DNA of 33,875 bases from Alkalinema sp. CACIAM 70d (GTDB taxonomy: Bacteria; Cyanobacteriota; Cyanobacteriia; Leptolyngbyales; Leptolyngbyaceae), in the NCBI GenBank assembly GCA_002148405.1, contig MUGG01000024.1, positions 1 through 33,875 on the forward strand. The letters run 5' to 3'. Position 1 is the first letter of the stretch. Every line of letters starts with the position of its first letter. Positions 1 through 6,413 of this stretch are shown one piece after another. A model generated the notes under the pieces. That model was not told the DNA's origin. It saw nothing but the letters and a program-made list of their open reading frames with translations, and did no database searches. The position numbers and the translations under genes were made by a program.

Positions 1-717
1 TTGCTGATCGGCTGCCAAAATATTGCCCTGCTCAAATGCCAAGCTGGCTTTACGATCGCTGGTCTGTAAATCTTCTTCTAGCAGGGCTTGAATGGCTCGA
101 ATCCGATCTAAGCGTTGCCCATGGCTCCACTGAAGATATTCTTCGTAATCGCCATACATCGCCTGCGAGAGCTTTTCTACGGTTTCTCGATCGGCGACAA
201 ATTCATAAATCCCCGATCGCCAATCAAAGAAATCCGGCGATCGACGGGCCATGTATTTCAAGCCAAACGCCGACAGAAAAAAGACCAGACTCACCGGGAA
301 ATCATTGCGAAATCGTTCGCGCTGCAAATTCAAATGCCCCAATACCCGTGGCACTGAATCCATTTTGTAATAGTCTCCCTGACCGCCATAGCCCGGTTTG
401 ATATAGGCTTCAAAGGACTTTTCCAAACCGTCAATAAACAACACCTCCAAATTCGGTTGCTCTTGGAGTTTCGCAGCCACTCGGTTATACAAATTCCCAT
501 CTTCCAAGGCCGTTTTCAATTCCAGCTTTGCCATGGGCTGCTTGGGCAAATCCCGCTGCAACCGTGCAATTAAGCGATCGCGTTCCCCCTCCACACACCG
601 CACCAAAAAAATACCAAACCCCTCATTGCGAGCCAGCGATCGTTGCAATGCCTCGTAGGTTTCTGCCTTATCAATCTGGACATCGTCATCCCAATTGGTC
701 GGAGAAGCTGCATCCAT
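1..717 (-). CDS. Degenerate NTPase-domain protein, probable TPR protein (N-terminal part; cut by window edge)
   Basis: An open frame of 239 codons starts with ATG at 717 and reaches the left edge without a stop, so the C-terminus is missing. The start lies 2 bp after the stop of the upstream NTPase gene, which suggests translational coupling. The visible part begins MDAASPTNWDDD and has a Rossmann-like pattern: a strand (GFGIFLVRC) followed by EGERDRL where a P-loop would be, without GxxxxGK. Later VLFIDGLEKS resembles a Walker B strand. It therefore looks like a P-loop-type domain that has lost ATP binding. The last visible residues (ALLEEDLQTSDRKASLAFEQGN) resemble the linker that precedes TPR repeats in cyanobacterial proteins of this type, from memory and not by search. 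TPRs are an inference because they lie outside the window. Function is unknown; a protein-interaction partner of the adjacent NTPase is the best guess. Confidence 0.8.
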   Translation of the reverse strand, partial: MDAASPTNWDDDVQIDKAETYEALQRSLARNEGFGIFLVRCVEGERDRLIARLQRDLPKQPMAKLELKTALEDGNLYNRVAAKLQEQPNLEVLFIDGLEKSFEAYIKPGYGGQGDYYKMDSVPRVLGHLNLQRERFRNDFPVSLVFFLSAFGLKYMARRSPDFFDWRSGIYEFVADRETVEKLSQAMYGDYEEYLQWSHGQRLDRIRAIQALLEEDLQTSDRKASLAFEQGNILAADQQ

Positions 718-719
718 GA

Positions 720-2057
720 TCAACCCCCAGCCAATTCATCACAGGCCCGCTTAAAGCCCTCCAGCCCCCGCACCAAGGGGTGAACATCATGCCACACCAC
801 AATCTCACCCTCATCATTCAAATAGCGATATTCCAAAATGGCCCGCCGAAACAGCAAACTACGAAACTGGTCACTATTTTTCGCAATCACCTTATCCCGA
901 TCGACCGCCACCAAACAGGGCCACTCATCGCCATCAATCACCCTGCCATAGGTCGCCCGCAATTCCGAAATCGCCCGCTTCACGGATCGATCGGCGATCG
1001 GTAACTCCTTTGTATACTGCAAGGCCGCCTTCATCAAATTCATCAAGTTGCGCACATGACCGCCACTCATCTCACACAGCTTCTCCAGACCCTCCGCCGT
1101 CTCAAACGCATCCTCCAACGTCAACCCCGGATCAACCGACTGGAACCGCCGCAAAATCAATTGCTTCAACCGTTCCATTCCTGACTCACAAATTGTTTCC
1201 CCATCTTGTTCCTTCACCATCACCATCGGCAACACCTCCACTGGCTTATAACGCTCCTCCATCGCCGTTAAATGCTTGGAATACGCCAACGAAATCGGTA
1301 CCGTATAAATCACATGACAATTCAACCCGCGCAGTTGATCGCTATGATTCACAAAAATCTGTTCGTAATTACTCTGCGGCCCCTCATACTTCTCCACAAT
1401 CCGATCGAGGTTATCCACAATCAGCACCAACGTATCGGGCTTACGATCGCCCAACGCCTCCGCAATAAACTCATTCAACAGCGGAATCAGCTTATCTGCC
1501 TCTTCATCCACCTTATTGCGAATCCTTTGCCGAAAGTTACTGCTGGTCTTAATCGTCCCCGAAAGCTTACCCAAAGGCATCTCCGGCGATTCAAATTCCA
1601 CATCCTCGATCGATATTTCCAGCAATCCTAAATTTTTTAAATCCCGATACAGGTTTTTGACCCACCCCTGCAATTTAGTATCTTGACCCGGCTGCGATCG
1701 AAGGGTGGTAATTAACTGTCGCGTACAGGCCAACAAAATATCACTGTACTGTGTATCCTCCGGTTCCAAATCCCCATCATCCACCGCAAAATACACCACC
1801 CGAAATTGCTGATTCTGCAAATCTTCCTGTAACCGCAACAATTCTGTGGACTTGCCCGCCCCCCGATGCCCTGCATAAAGCTGGCAAGTCTTCTCCGGCG
1901 ATCGTTGAATCTCCTGCCCCAACCCCAGCAAAATATCCTGCTCTCCCCGCACCGACGCACAATCCACCCACGTCGGATCATTCGCAGGCAAAGGCCGAAA
2001 CGGATCAAAGGCTTTGTAGAGCTTTTTCCATTTTTCAGGGGTTAACTTGACAGTCAT
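720..2057 (-). CDS. P-loop NTPase, AAA/STAND-like, with C-terminal winged-helix-like region
   Basis: I chose ATG at 2057 (MTVKLTPEKWKKLY, 445 residues). The frame stays open to 2171, but that extension is encoded partly by a 15-bp tandem repeat (WHLATWHLAT) and looks non-coding. Walker A is GHRGAGKST (about 63-71, Lys 69). Walker B is LVLIVDNLDR (Asp 215). A sensor-1-like strand HVIYTVP follows near 248, and SGGHVRNLMN near 332-340 looks like the sensor-2 helix of Orc/Cdc6- and STAND-type NTPases. The C-terminal 60 residues (ILEYRYLNDEGE, then VHPLVRG) resemble the winged-helix end of cyanobacterial ATPases of this type. There are no membrane segments or signal peptide, so it is cytoplasmic. 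Its 2-bp spacing to the next gene, which carries a decayed NTPase domain, suggests a two-component complex. The substrate and role (signalling, defence or regulation) cannot be read from the sequence. No clear Shine-Dalgarno sequence precedes the start. Confidence 0.85.
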   Translation of the reverse strand: MTVKLTPEKWKKLYKAFDPFRPLPANDPTWVDCASVRGEQDILLGLGQEIQRSPEKTCQLYAGHRGAGKSTELLRLQEDLQNQQFRVVYFAVDDGDLEPEDTQYSDILLACTRQLITTLRSQPGQDTKLQGWVKNLYRDLKNLGLLEISIEDVEFESPEMPLGKLSGTIKTSSNFRQRIRNKVDEEADKLIPLLNEFIAEALGDRKPDTLVLIVDNLDRIVEKYEGPQSNYEQIFVNHSDQLRGLNCHVIYTVPISLAYSKHLTAMEERYKPVEVLPMVMVKEQDGETICESGMERLKQLILRRFQSVDPGLTLEDAFETAEGLEKLCEMSGGHVRNLMNLMKAALQYTKELPIADRSVKRAISELRATYGRVIDGDEWPCLVAVDRDKVIAKNSDQFRSLLFRRAILEYRYLNDEGEIVVWHDVHPLVRGLEGFKRACDELAGG

Positions 2058-2133
2058 CAGCCAAAAACAAGGGTGGAGAACAATTCCATTGTACTCAGCC
2101 CACCCCAGAGTAAGCCGTGTCCCTAAATTTATC

Positions 2134-2178
2134 GTTGCCAAATGCCATGTTGCCAGATGCCACGTTACCAAACATCAC
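2134..2178. repeat. Tandem repeat, 3 x 15 bp
   Basis: Three consecutive units: GTTGCCAAATGCCAT, GTTGCCAGATGCCAC and GTTACCAAACATCAC. Units 1 and 2 differ at two positions, and unit 3 is more diverged. It lies 77-121 bp upstream of the NTPase start at 2057, so it may sit in its leader or promoter. Confidence 0.85.
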
Positions 2179-2305
2179 AACCTTGCAAACAATCGCAAAA
2201 TAGTTGACAGCGCCCCAGTTTACCCCTAGGCTTGTTTTCCATAGCTGAATGCAATCGTGTCGCAAAGTCCCGCTTGGCATCAGCTACGACCCCAAAAATT
2301 AAGGC

Positions 2306-2340
2306 GCTACCCAGCGTTGTTGACACCAACAAAGGGTAGC
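2306..2340. other. Two-part stem-loop in the intergenic region
   Basis: GCTACCC (2306-2312) pairs with GGGTAGC (2334-2340). Inside, TTGTTG (2317-2322) pairs with CAACAA (2327-2332) around the tetraloop ACAC, with a small internal loop (four bases against one) between the stems. No T-run follows on either strand, so it is not a standard terminator. It could be a structured leader RNA element or a decayed repeat. Confidence 0.4.
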
Positions 2341-2442
2341 TAAACCCCAAGCTGAGCTGACCAGCTAGGAGGTCTGACACGGATTTTAGCATTCGATCGG
2401 GCCACCCTACTTGTCCTGCGCAAAAGGGTGGTCTTAATTTTT

Positions 2443-2479
2443 GGGATTTCTTCCCATCCCATCATTTAGGAGAAATCCC
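2443..2479 (+). promoter_or_regulatory. Hairpin overlapping the RBS of the 75-residue gene
   Basis: GGGATTTCT (2443-2451) and AGAAATCCC (2471-2479) form a perfect 9-bp inverted repeat with a 19-nt loop. The 3' arm ends on the base before the ATG at 2480 and contains part of the Shine-Dalgarno sequence AGGAGA (2468-2473). Folding of the mRNA would bury the ribosome site. Regulation by this means is inferred. Confidence 0.5.
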
Positions 2480-2707
2480 ATGTTTATTGGCTTTGGCGGC
2501 AGCGATCGCCCAGAAACTTCGATCGACGATGGCCGCAGACCCTTCCAAATCTACCTGCTCGGCACCCGCGAAGAAATTCAATTGACGATTAATCAATTGC
2601 AAGTAGTGCGGTTTTGTGAGCGGATTCGTTGGAGTCCACCGATTCCAGTGCTCGGCTCCGATTGGAAATACATCAGCATGATGGAACGCGATCGGGCAGT
2701 GGAGTAA
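2480..2707 (+). CDS. Small protein of unknown function (75 residues)
   Basis: I chose the ATG at 2480 because AGGAGA (2468-2473) sits 6 nt upstream. An upstream TTG (2441) would add 13 residues but has no RBS. The protein starts MFIGFGGSDRPETSIDD and contains QIYLLGTREEIQLTINQLQ and a tail rich in Arg, Glu and Trp. It has no signal peptide, membrane segment or cysteine pair motif; the one Cys lies in VVRFCERIRW. The pattern of strand, helix and basic strand could be a compact alpha/beta fold. I do not recognise the family. A strong RBS, a matching terminator at 2728-2760 and an RBS-overlapping hairpin support it as a real single-gene transcript. Confidence 0.65.
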   Translation: MFIGFGGSDRPETSIDDGRRPFQIYLLGTREEIQLTINQLQVVRFCERIRWSPPIPVLGSDWKYISMMERDRAVE

Positions 2708-2727
2708 GGGGCAATCTCTAAAAACCT

Positions 2728-2760
2728 AAAAACCGGGATTTTCAAAAAATCCCGGTTTTT
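2728..2760. terminator. Strong bidirectional rho-independent terminator
   Basis: A perfect 15-bp stem pairs AAAAACCGGGATTTT (2728-2742) with AAAATCCCGGTTTTT (2746-2760) around a 3-nt loop. The stem has a GC core and ends in a T-run on both strands. It lies between two convergent genes, the small gene ending at 2707 and the DUF2267 gene ending at 2824, and should terminate both. Confidence 0.9.
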
Positions 2761-2823
2761 GGAGATAGGCGCGATCGACATTAAACTTTAATACTGCCGT
2801 CAACTTTATATCAGTCCACTACC

Positions 2824-3405
2824 CTAGGCAGCTTCCCATAGCTCCTTAACCTTACCCGGTAGCCAGCTAGCAATTTCTTGGATTCGTTCCTGGGATAACT
2901 CATCCTTTGTTGCAGAAAAGACCGCCGTAACTACCTGTTCCCGTTCCACCGATCGAGACATTCCCGACTCATTAGCCACCCGGAACAAAAAGCGATCGTC
3001 ATCGATATTAAAAATTCCTGGCCCCTTCCACGGTGGACGAACCCGGCTCAAAAATCCCACGATCGGATTAGTATCATGCCAGAGATCCACAATCTCCATT
3101 TGCAAAGTCTTATCCGTCGTTTCCAAAATCGGCTCATGCAACTCTTCCGCCACATGATCCGCCGCTTCCGTAGTCATCACATCCCGCATCACTCGGAAAA
3201 CCACCTCTGTGATATCCCGTGCATCATAGGGGTCAGAAAGCCCTGCTTGCAGCATCACTTTCTCTAGAAAAGGCCGATGGGCCTCAGAAATTTCTGTACG
3301 AGAATCCCGCTTGACAGCCTCTGCCAACGTCTCATCCGTCATTTCCGTCGGATCGTTGGCCACTACCGGCTCATCTACTTGTTGATTAAAACTTGTTTCT
3401 GACAT
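2824..3405 (-). CDS. DUF2267 domain protein
   Basis: 193 residues. The start at 3405 is supported by AGGAG 5 nt upstream. The first about 45 residues are acidic and probably disordered. Two related helical units follow, as is usual for DUF2267. Unit 1 (about 44-95) is FLEKVMLQAGLSDPYDA, then DITEVVFRVMRDVM and a helix rich in Glu and Leu. Unit 2 (about 133-191) is DRFLFRVANESGMS, then VVTAVFSATKDELSQERI and IASWLPGKVKELWEAA. DUF2267 proteins are small soluble helical proteins common in cyanobacteria and actinobacteria, and their biochemical role is not known. It appears to be a single-gene transcript ending at the shared terminator at 2728-2760. Confidence 0.8.
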   Translation of the reverse strand: MSETSFNQQVDEPVVANDPTEMTDETLAEAVKRDSRTEISEAHRPFLEKVMLQAGLSDPYDARDITEVVFRVMRDVMTTEAADHVAEELHEPILETTDKTLQMEIVDLWHDTNPIVGFLSRVRPPWKGPGIFNIDDDRFLFRVANESGMSRSVEREQVVTAVFSATKDELSQERIQEIASWLPGKVKELWEAA

Positions 3406-3888
3406 GGAATCTCCTAGTTCAGGTTTGGCTAAATAACACGCTCACTAAGAACGTTCCGGGAATCCTTTCCCACAGCTTCAAGGGCTGACCGCATCGTCCA
3501 GCCTTGACCCTGTTAGCCTAACGAGACAATCCCGATCGCGTCGTCATACAAAAGAGACACTTACCCCTGCTTGCAAACTGCGGACATATCTCCCTAAGGG
3601 GTCTGTGGCCAATCAGAAAGACAACCTACGATGGCTTCTAGGATCAATCTTCTAAACTAGGTCAACGAAATTAATTTAATGCCTGATTATCCCTATTTTC
3701 GATCGTCCAGTTTCGAATTCAAATGGACTCAATACAATTTAAATTGCCAGAAACGCTTAAATAATTGAATCATTACAGTTCTATGAAAGGATACAGTTCA
3801 ATGCAATTTTCTATTTCATAATTTCTATAAAGTGACCCCTATAAATTGACCAATTATTCTGCGATCGCATCCTTGGGAGGGTATTTGA
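3406..3888. other. Divergent intergenic region upstream of the molybdopterin oxidoreductase
   Basis: 483 bp between the divergent DUF2267 and YdeP-like genes. The half next to the oxidoreductase is AT-rich. It holds a 12-bp perfect palindrome CAATTTAAATTG (3735-3746), a 14-bp direct repeat (3826-3853) and a HIP1 site (3861-3868). The other half holds an imperfect stem (CAAGGGCTG near 3479 with CAGCCTTG near 3499). No gene is visible. Promoters for both genes must lie here, but I cannot fix them. Confidence 0.5.
3826..3853. repeat. Tandem repeat, 2 x 14 bp
   Basis: TATAAAGTGACCCC is followed directly by TATAAATTGACCAA (11 of 14 identical). It lies 36-63 bp upstream of the oxidoreductase start, where core promoter or regulator sites are expected. 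Confidence 0.6.
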
Positions 3889-6177
3889 ATGAGTTCCGAT
3901 CCACTGCAAAATCTCCAACCCATTCCACCAGCCCACGAAACGAATGAAGAGACACCCGCGATCGGAGGGGGACTACCCATTATTGAATATTGGGCCGAGC
4001 ATACGTTGTCGCCGGAAGGCCCAAAAATTTGGAAAACGCTGCTGCATCATAGTGCTTGCCTTTCCTGTTCCTGGGGAACGGGTGGACAAAAGGGTGGTTT
4101 CACCAACGAAGCGGGAGAGAAACTGCAACGCTGCATGAAAAGTGTGGAAGCCATTTCCGCAGAAATTCAGCCCGCAATTCCCCCGCAAATCTTTGCCCAG
4201 CGCAGCCTTGCCGACCTGCAAAAACTTTCCTCACGGGACGCCGATCGCCTAGGACGCTTGGGCTTTCCCATGATTCGCCGTGCCGGATCTGACTACTACG
4301 AACGCATCTCTTGGGGAGAAGTTTACACCATCGCCACAACCGCATTCCAAAAAGCTCCAGAGCGAGTTGCGTCCTACAGTTCTGGCCGATCGTCCAACGA
4401 AGCCGCTTTTCTACTGCAATTGATGATTCGCGCCTTGGGATCGAATAACCTCGCCGATTGTTCCGATCTATGCCATGCACCGTCCACCACTGCCTTAAGC
4501 GAAATGCTGGGCACCAAGACCTCCGTCGTGAGCTTAGAAAGCCTGAAGCATGCCGATTGTGTCGTTCTGGCAGGCGCTAACTCCGCCTATAACCATCCCC
4601 GCTTGATGAATGAGTTAATTGAACTCCGCGATCGGGGTGGCAAGGTGATCGTCATTAACCCAGTTATGGAAATTGGCTTGGTGAAATTTGGCTCACCCGC
4701 GTTTCCAGTGACCTCTCTCCTTCCCGGTTCAGAGATTTCTTCGCTGTATCTACAACCCATTCCTGGTAGTGATACGGCTCTCTTTATTGGCATTCAGAAA
4801 GCCTTGATTGAACAGGGCTTTTTAAAACAATCCTACCTGGAAGCCTATACGGAAAATTGGCAGGCAGTGGTAGACCAAGCCCGATCGACCCCGTGGGAGG
4901 AAATTACTGCAACCTGTGGCGTCTCGCAAGCAGAAATTGCCGCCGCCGCCACAATTATTGGGGCTTCCAAAGGCGTTGTGTTTGGCTGGGCGATGGGGAT
5001 TACGCAGCATCGAAACGGTGTCGATAATGTGATTAGCATCGTCAATACGGCATTGATGTCTGGCAATGTAGGAAGGGAAGGAGCCGGAGTCATGCCAGTG
5101 CGGGGCCATTCCAATGTCCAAGGCTTTGGATCGATGGGGGTGACGACAGCCAAGCTTAAAAAAGAATTACAAACTAAATTGGAACAACTGCTCGGCAAAC
5201 CCTTAAGTAAGACGAAGGGCTACGACACCCGATCGTTGATTGAAGCGGCAGATGCAGACAAAGTGGATACCCTCCTGTGTCTAGGGGGAAATTTGTATGC
5301 AGCCAACCCTGACTCCACGCAAGCCAAACGAGCCTTGGGGAAGATTGAAACGATTATCTACGTTGCGACGAAGCCCAACCTAGGCCATTTCCACGGCTTA
5401 GCCAAGCACAATACGATCGTCATTCCGGTGCTGAATCGCTTTGAAAATCCCCACAAAACTACGGTGGAATCGGGGAACAATTTTGTTCGTTTTAATGACG
5501 TTGGAGAAACCCATCTCAAGGATGTGGATGTGATTCCTGAAATCCAATTTTTAACGGAGTTGGCAGCTCGCATCCATGGGGAATATCCCGTTAATTGGCG
5601 ACGGTTACAGGATACTCGTTACATTCGTGAGCTGATTGGCCAAACCGTTTCCGGCTACGAAAAGATTGCCAAAATTGATGAGACGAATGAGGAATTTACG
5701 ATCGGAGGCCGAATTTTGACTACACCAAAGTTTTCTACACCGTCAGGTAAAGCAATGATGGCAACGACACTCATGCCCGATCTAACTTTACCCACACCGC
5801 AGGAATTAGGGGTTCCAGAATCGGCCAAGGGTTTGCTATTAACGATGATGACGGTTCGTAGCTATTCCCAGCACAATACGGTTGTTTATCAAATTGGCGA
5901 TAAATATCGGGGCATTCCCCATCGCAATTGTATTTTAATCAATCGATCGGATGCAGAACGGGTTAATCTTCAGCAGCACCAGCGGATTACAGTCCAGGGC
6001 AATGCGGGCAAAATGACTGACGTTGAGGTGATCTATGGCCCCGTGCGTCCGGGGGCTTCCCTGATGTTTTATCCAGAAGCCAACGCGATTTTCAGCGCTC
6101 CGGTAGACGAACGGGCGGGTACGCCAGCCTTTAAGCGAGTTCCGATTTTTGTTTACGCTGATTCTTCTGAAATTTAA
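3889..6177 (+). CDS. FdhF/YdeP-family molybdopterin oxidoreductase
   Basis: 762 residues, close to the usual family length. Start ATG 3889 follows GGGAGG at a good distance. The protein shows the order of a bis-MGD oxidoreductase: an N-terminal Fe-S region with C57, C60 and, further on, C82 (the YdeP-like spacing with three cysteines), then molybdopterin domains. The segment DCSDLCHAPS (190-199) aligns with the active-site loop of formate dehydrogenase H, and C195 falls where FdhF has its selenocysteine. Other family segments are VIVINPVMEIG, GITQHRNGVDN (near 365), MPVRGHSNVQGFG and a C-terminal MopB domain (RSYSQHNTVVYQIGDKYRG). There is no Tat signal, so it is cytoplasmic. YdeP proteins are assumed to be oxidoreductases of uncertain substrate; E. 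coli YdeP is linked to acid resistance. No fdhD or electron-transfer partner lies nearby. It may reduce or oxidise something other than formate. Confidence 0.9.
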   Translation: MSSDPLQNLQPIPPAHETNEETPAIGGGLPIIEYWAEHTLSPEGPKIWKTLLHHSACLSCSWGTGGQKGGFTNEAGEKLQRCMKSVEAISAEIQPAIPPQIFAQRSLADLQKLSSRDADRLGRLGFPMIRRAGSDYYERISWGEVYTIATTAFQKAPERVASYSSGRSSNEAAFLLQLMIRALGSNNLADCSDLCHAPSTTALSEMLGTKTSVVSLESLKHADCVVLAGANSAYNHPRLMNELIELRDRGGKVIVINPVMEIGLVKFGSPAFPVTSLLPGSEISSLYLQPIPGSDTALFIGIQKALIEQGFLKQSYLEAYTENWQAVVDQARSTPWEEITATCGVSQAEIAAAATIIGASKGVVFGWAMGITQHRNGVDNVISIVNTALMSGNVGREGAGVMPVRGHSNVQGFGSMGVTTAKLKKELQTKLEQLLGKPLSKTKGYDTRSLIEAADADKVDTLLCLGGNLYAANPDSTQAKRALGKIETIIYVATKPNLGHFHGLAKHNTIVIPVLNRFENPHKTTVESGNNFVRFNDVGETHLKDVDVIPEIQFLTELAARIHGEYPVNWRRLQDTRYIRELIGQTVSGYEKIAKIDETNEEFTIGGRILTTPKFSTPSGKAMMATTLMPDLTLPTPQELGVPESAKGLLLTMMTVRSYSQHNTVVYQIGDKYRGIPHRNCILINRSDAERVNLQQHQRITVQGNAGKMTDVEVIYGPVRPGASLMFYPEANAIFSAPVDERAGTPAFKRVPIFVYADSSEI

Positions 6178-6220
6178 ATGGGTTAACACGACTCATTGAA
6201 TTCAAGGAAAGAAGTTCCTA

Positions 6221-6270
6221 AAAAAACTCTAGCCTTTGTTTACCCCACGATCGGATACAAAAGCTAGAGT
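6221..6270 (-). terminator. Terminator of the RTX nuclease gene
   Basis: Reading on the minus strand, ACTCTAGC (complement of 6270-6263) pairs with GCTAGAGT (complement of 6233-6226). The stem extends after one mismatch through five more pairs, and six T's follow (complement of 6221-6226). It lies 130-180 bp past the stop of the minus-strand gene. The plus-strand gene ending at 6177 has no T-run on its side. Confidence 0.65.
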
Positions 6271-6340
6271 ACTTTGGGAACCAAATTGAGCGTAAAAACT
6301 TGACTGTGACGCCTAGGGTAATTAAGCAAAAATTTGTAGA

Positions 6341-6413
6341 CGCATTACACAGTAGCGATTACGCAGCAGTAATTACACCGTAGTAATTACACGATGAGCA
6401 TTACACAGTAAAG
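6341..6413. repeat. Degenerate tandem repeat, 5 x 14-15 bp, over a stop codon
   Basis: Units: CGCATTACACAGTAG, CGATTACGCAGCAGT, AATTACACCGTAGT, AATTACACGATGAG, CATTACACAGTAAAG. The last unit contains the TAA stop (6401-6403) of the minus-strand RTX nuclease, and the array continues into its 3' untranslated region. The core ATTACACAGTA resembles the core of the array at 11941-11985. Confidence 0.75.

Larger units (their letters stand above)
2058..2479. other. Intergenic region between divergent genes, with repeat and hairpin
   Basis: About 420 bp separate the minus-strand NTPase gene from the plus-strand small gene. It holds a 15-bp tandem repeat (2134-2178), a compound hairpin (2306-2340) and the hairpin over the small gene's RBS (2443-2479). 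Promoters for both directions should lie here, but I found no convincing -10/-35 pair. A 75-codon open frame on the minus strand (2392 to 2165) has a hydrophobic stretch but no RBS and runs through the hairpin and the repeat, so I did not call it. Confidence 0.5.

Noticed and set aside
2058..2171. N-terminal extension of the NTPase (38 residues)
   Set aside because: Encoded in part by the tandem repeat (WHLATWHLAT), unlike a protein start. ATG 2057 begins the plausible domain sequence.
2165..2392. Minus-strand 75-codon frame with a hydrophobic stretch
   Set aside because: It has no RBS, crosses the compound hairpin and the tandem repeat, and I recognise no family. The repeat and hairpin explain the sequence better.
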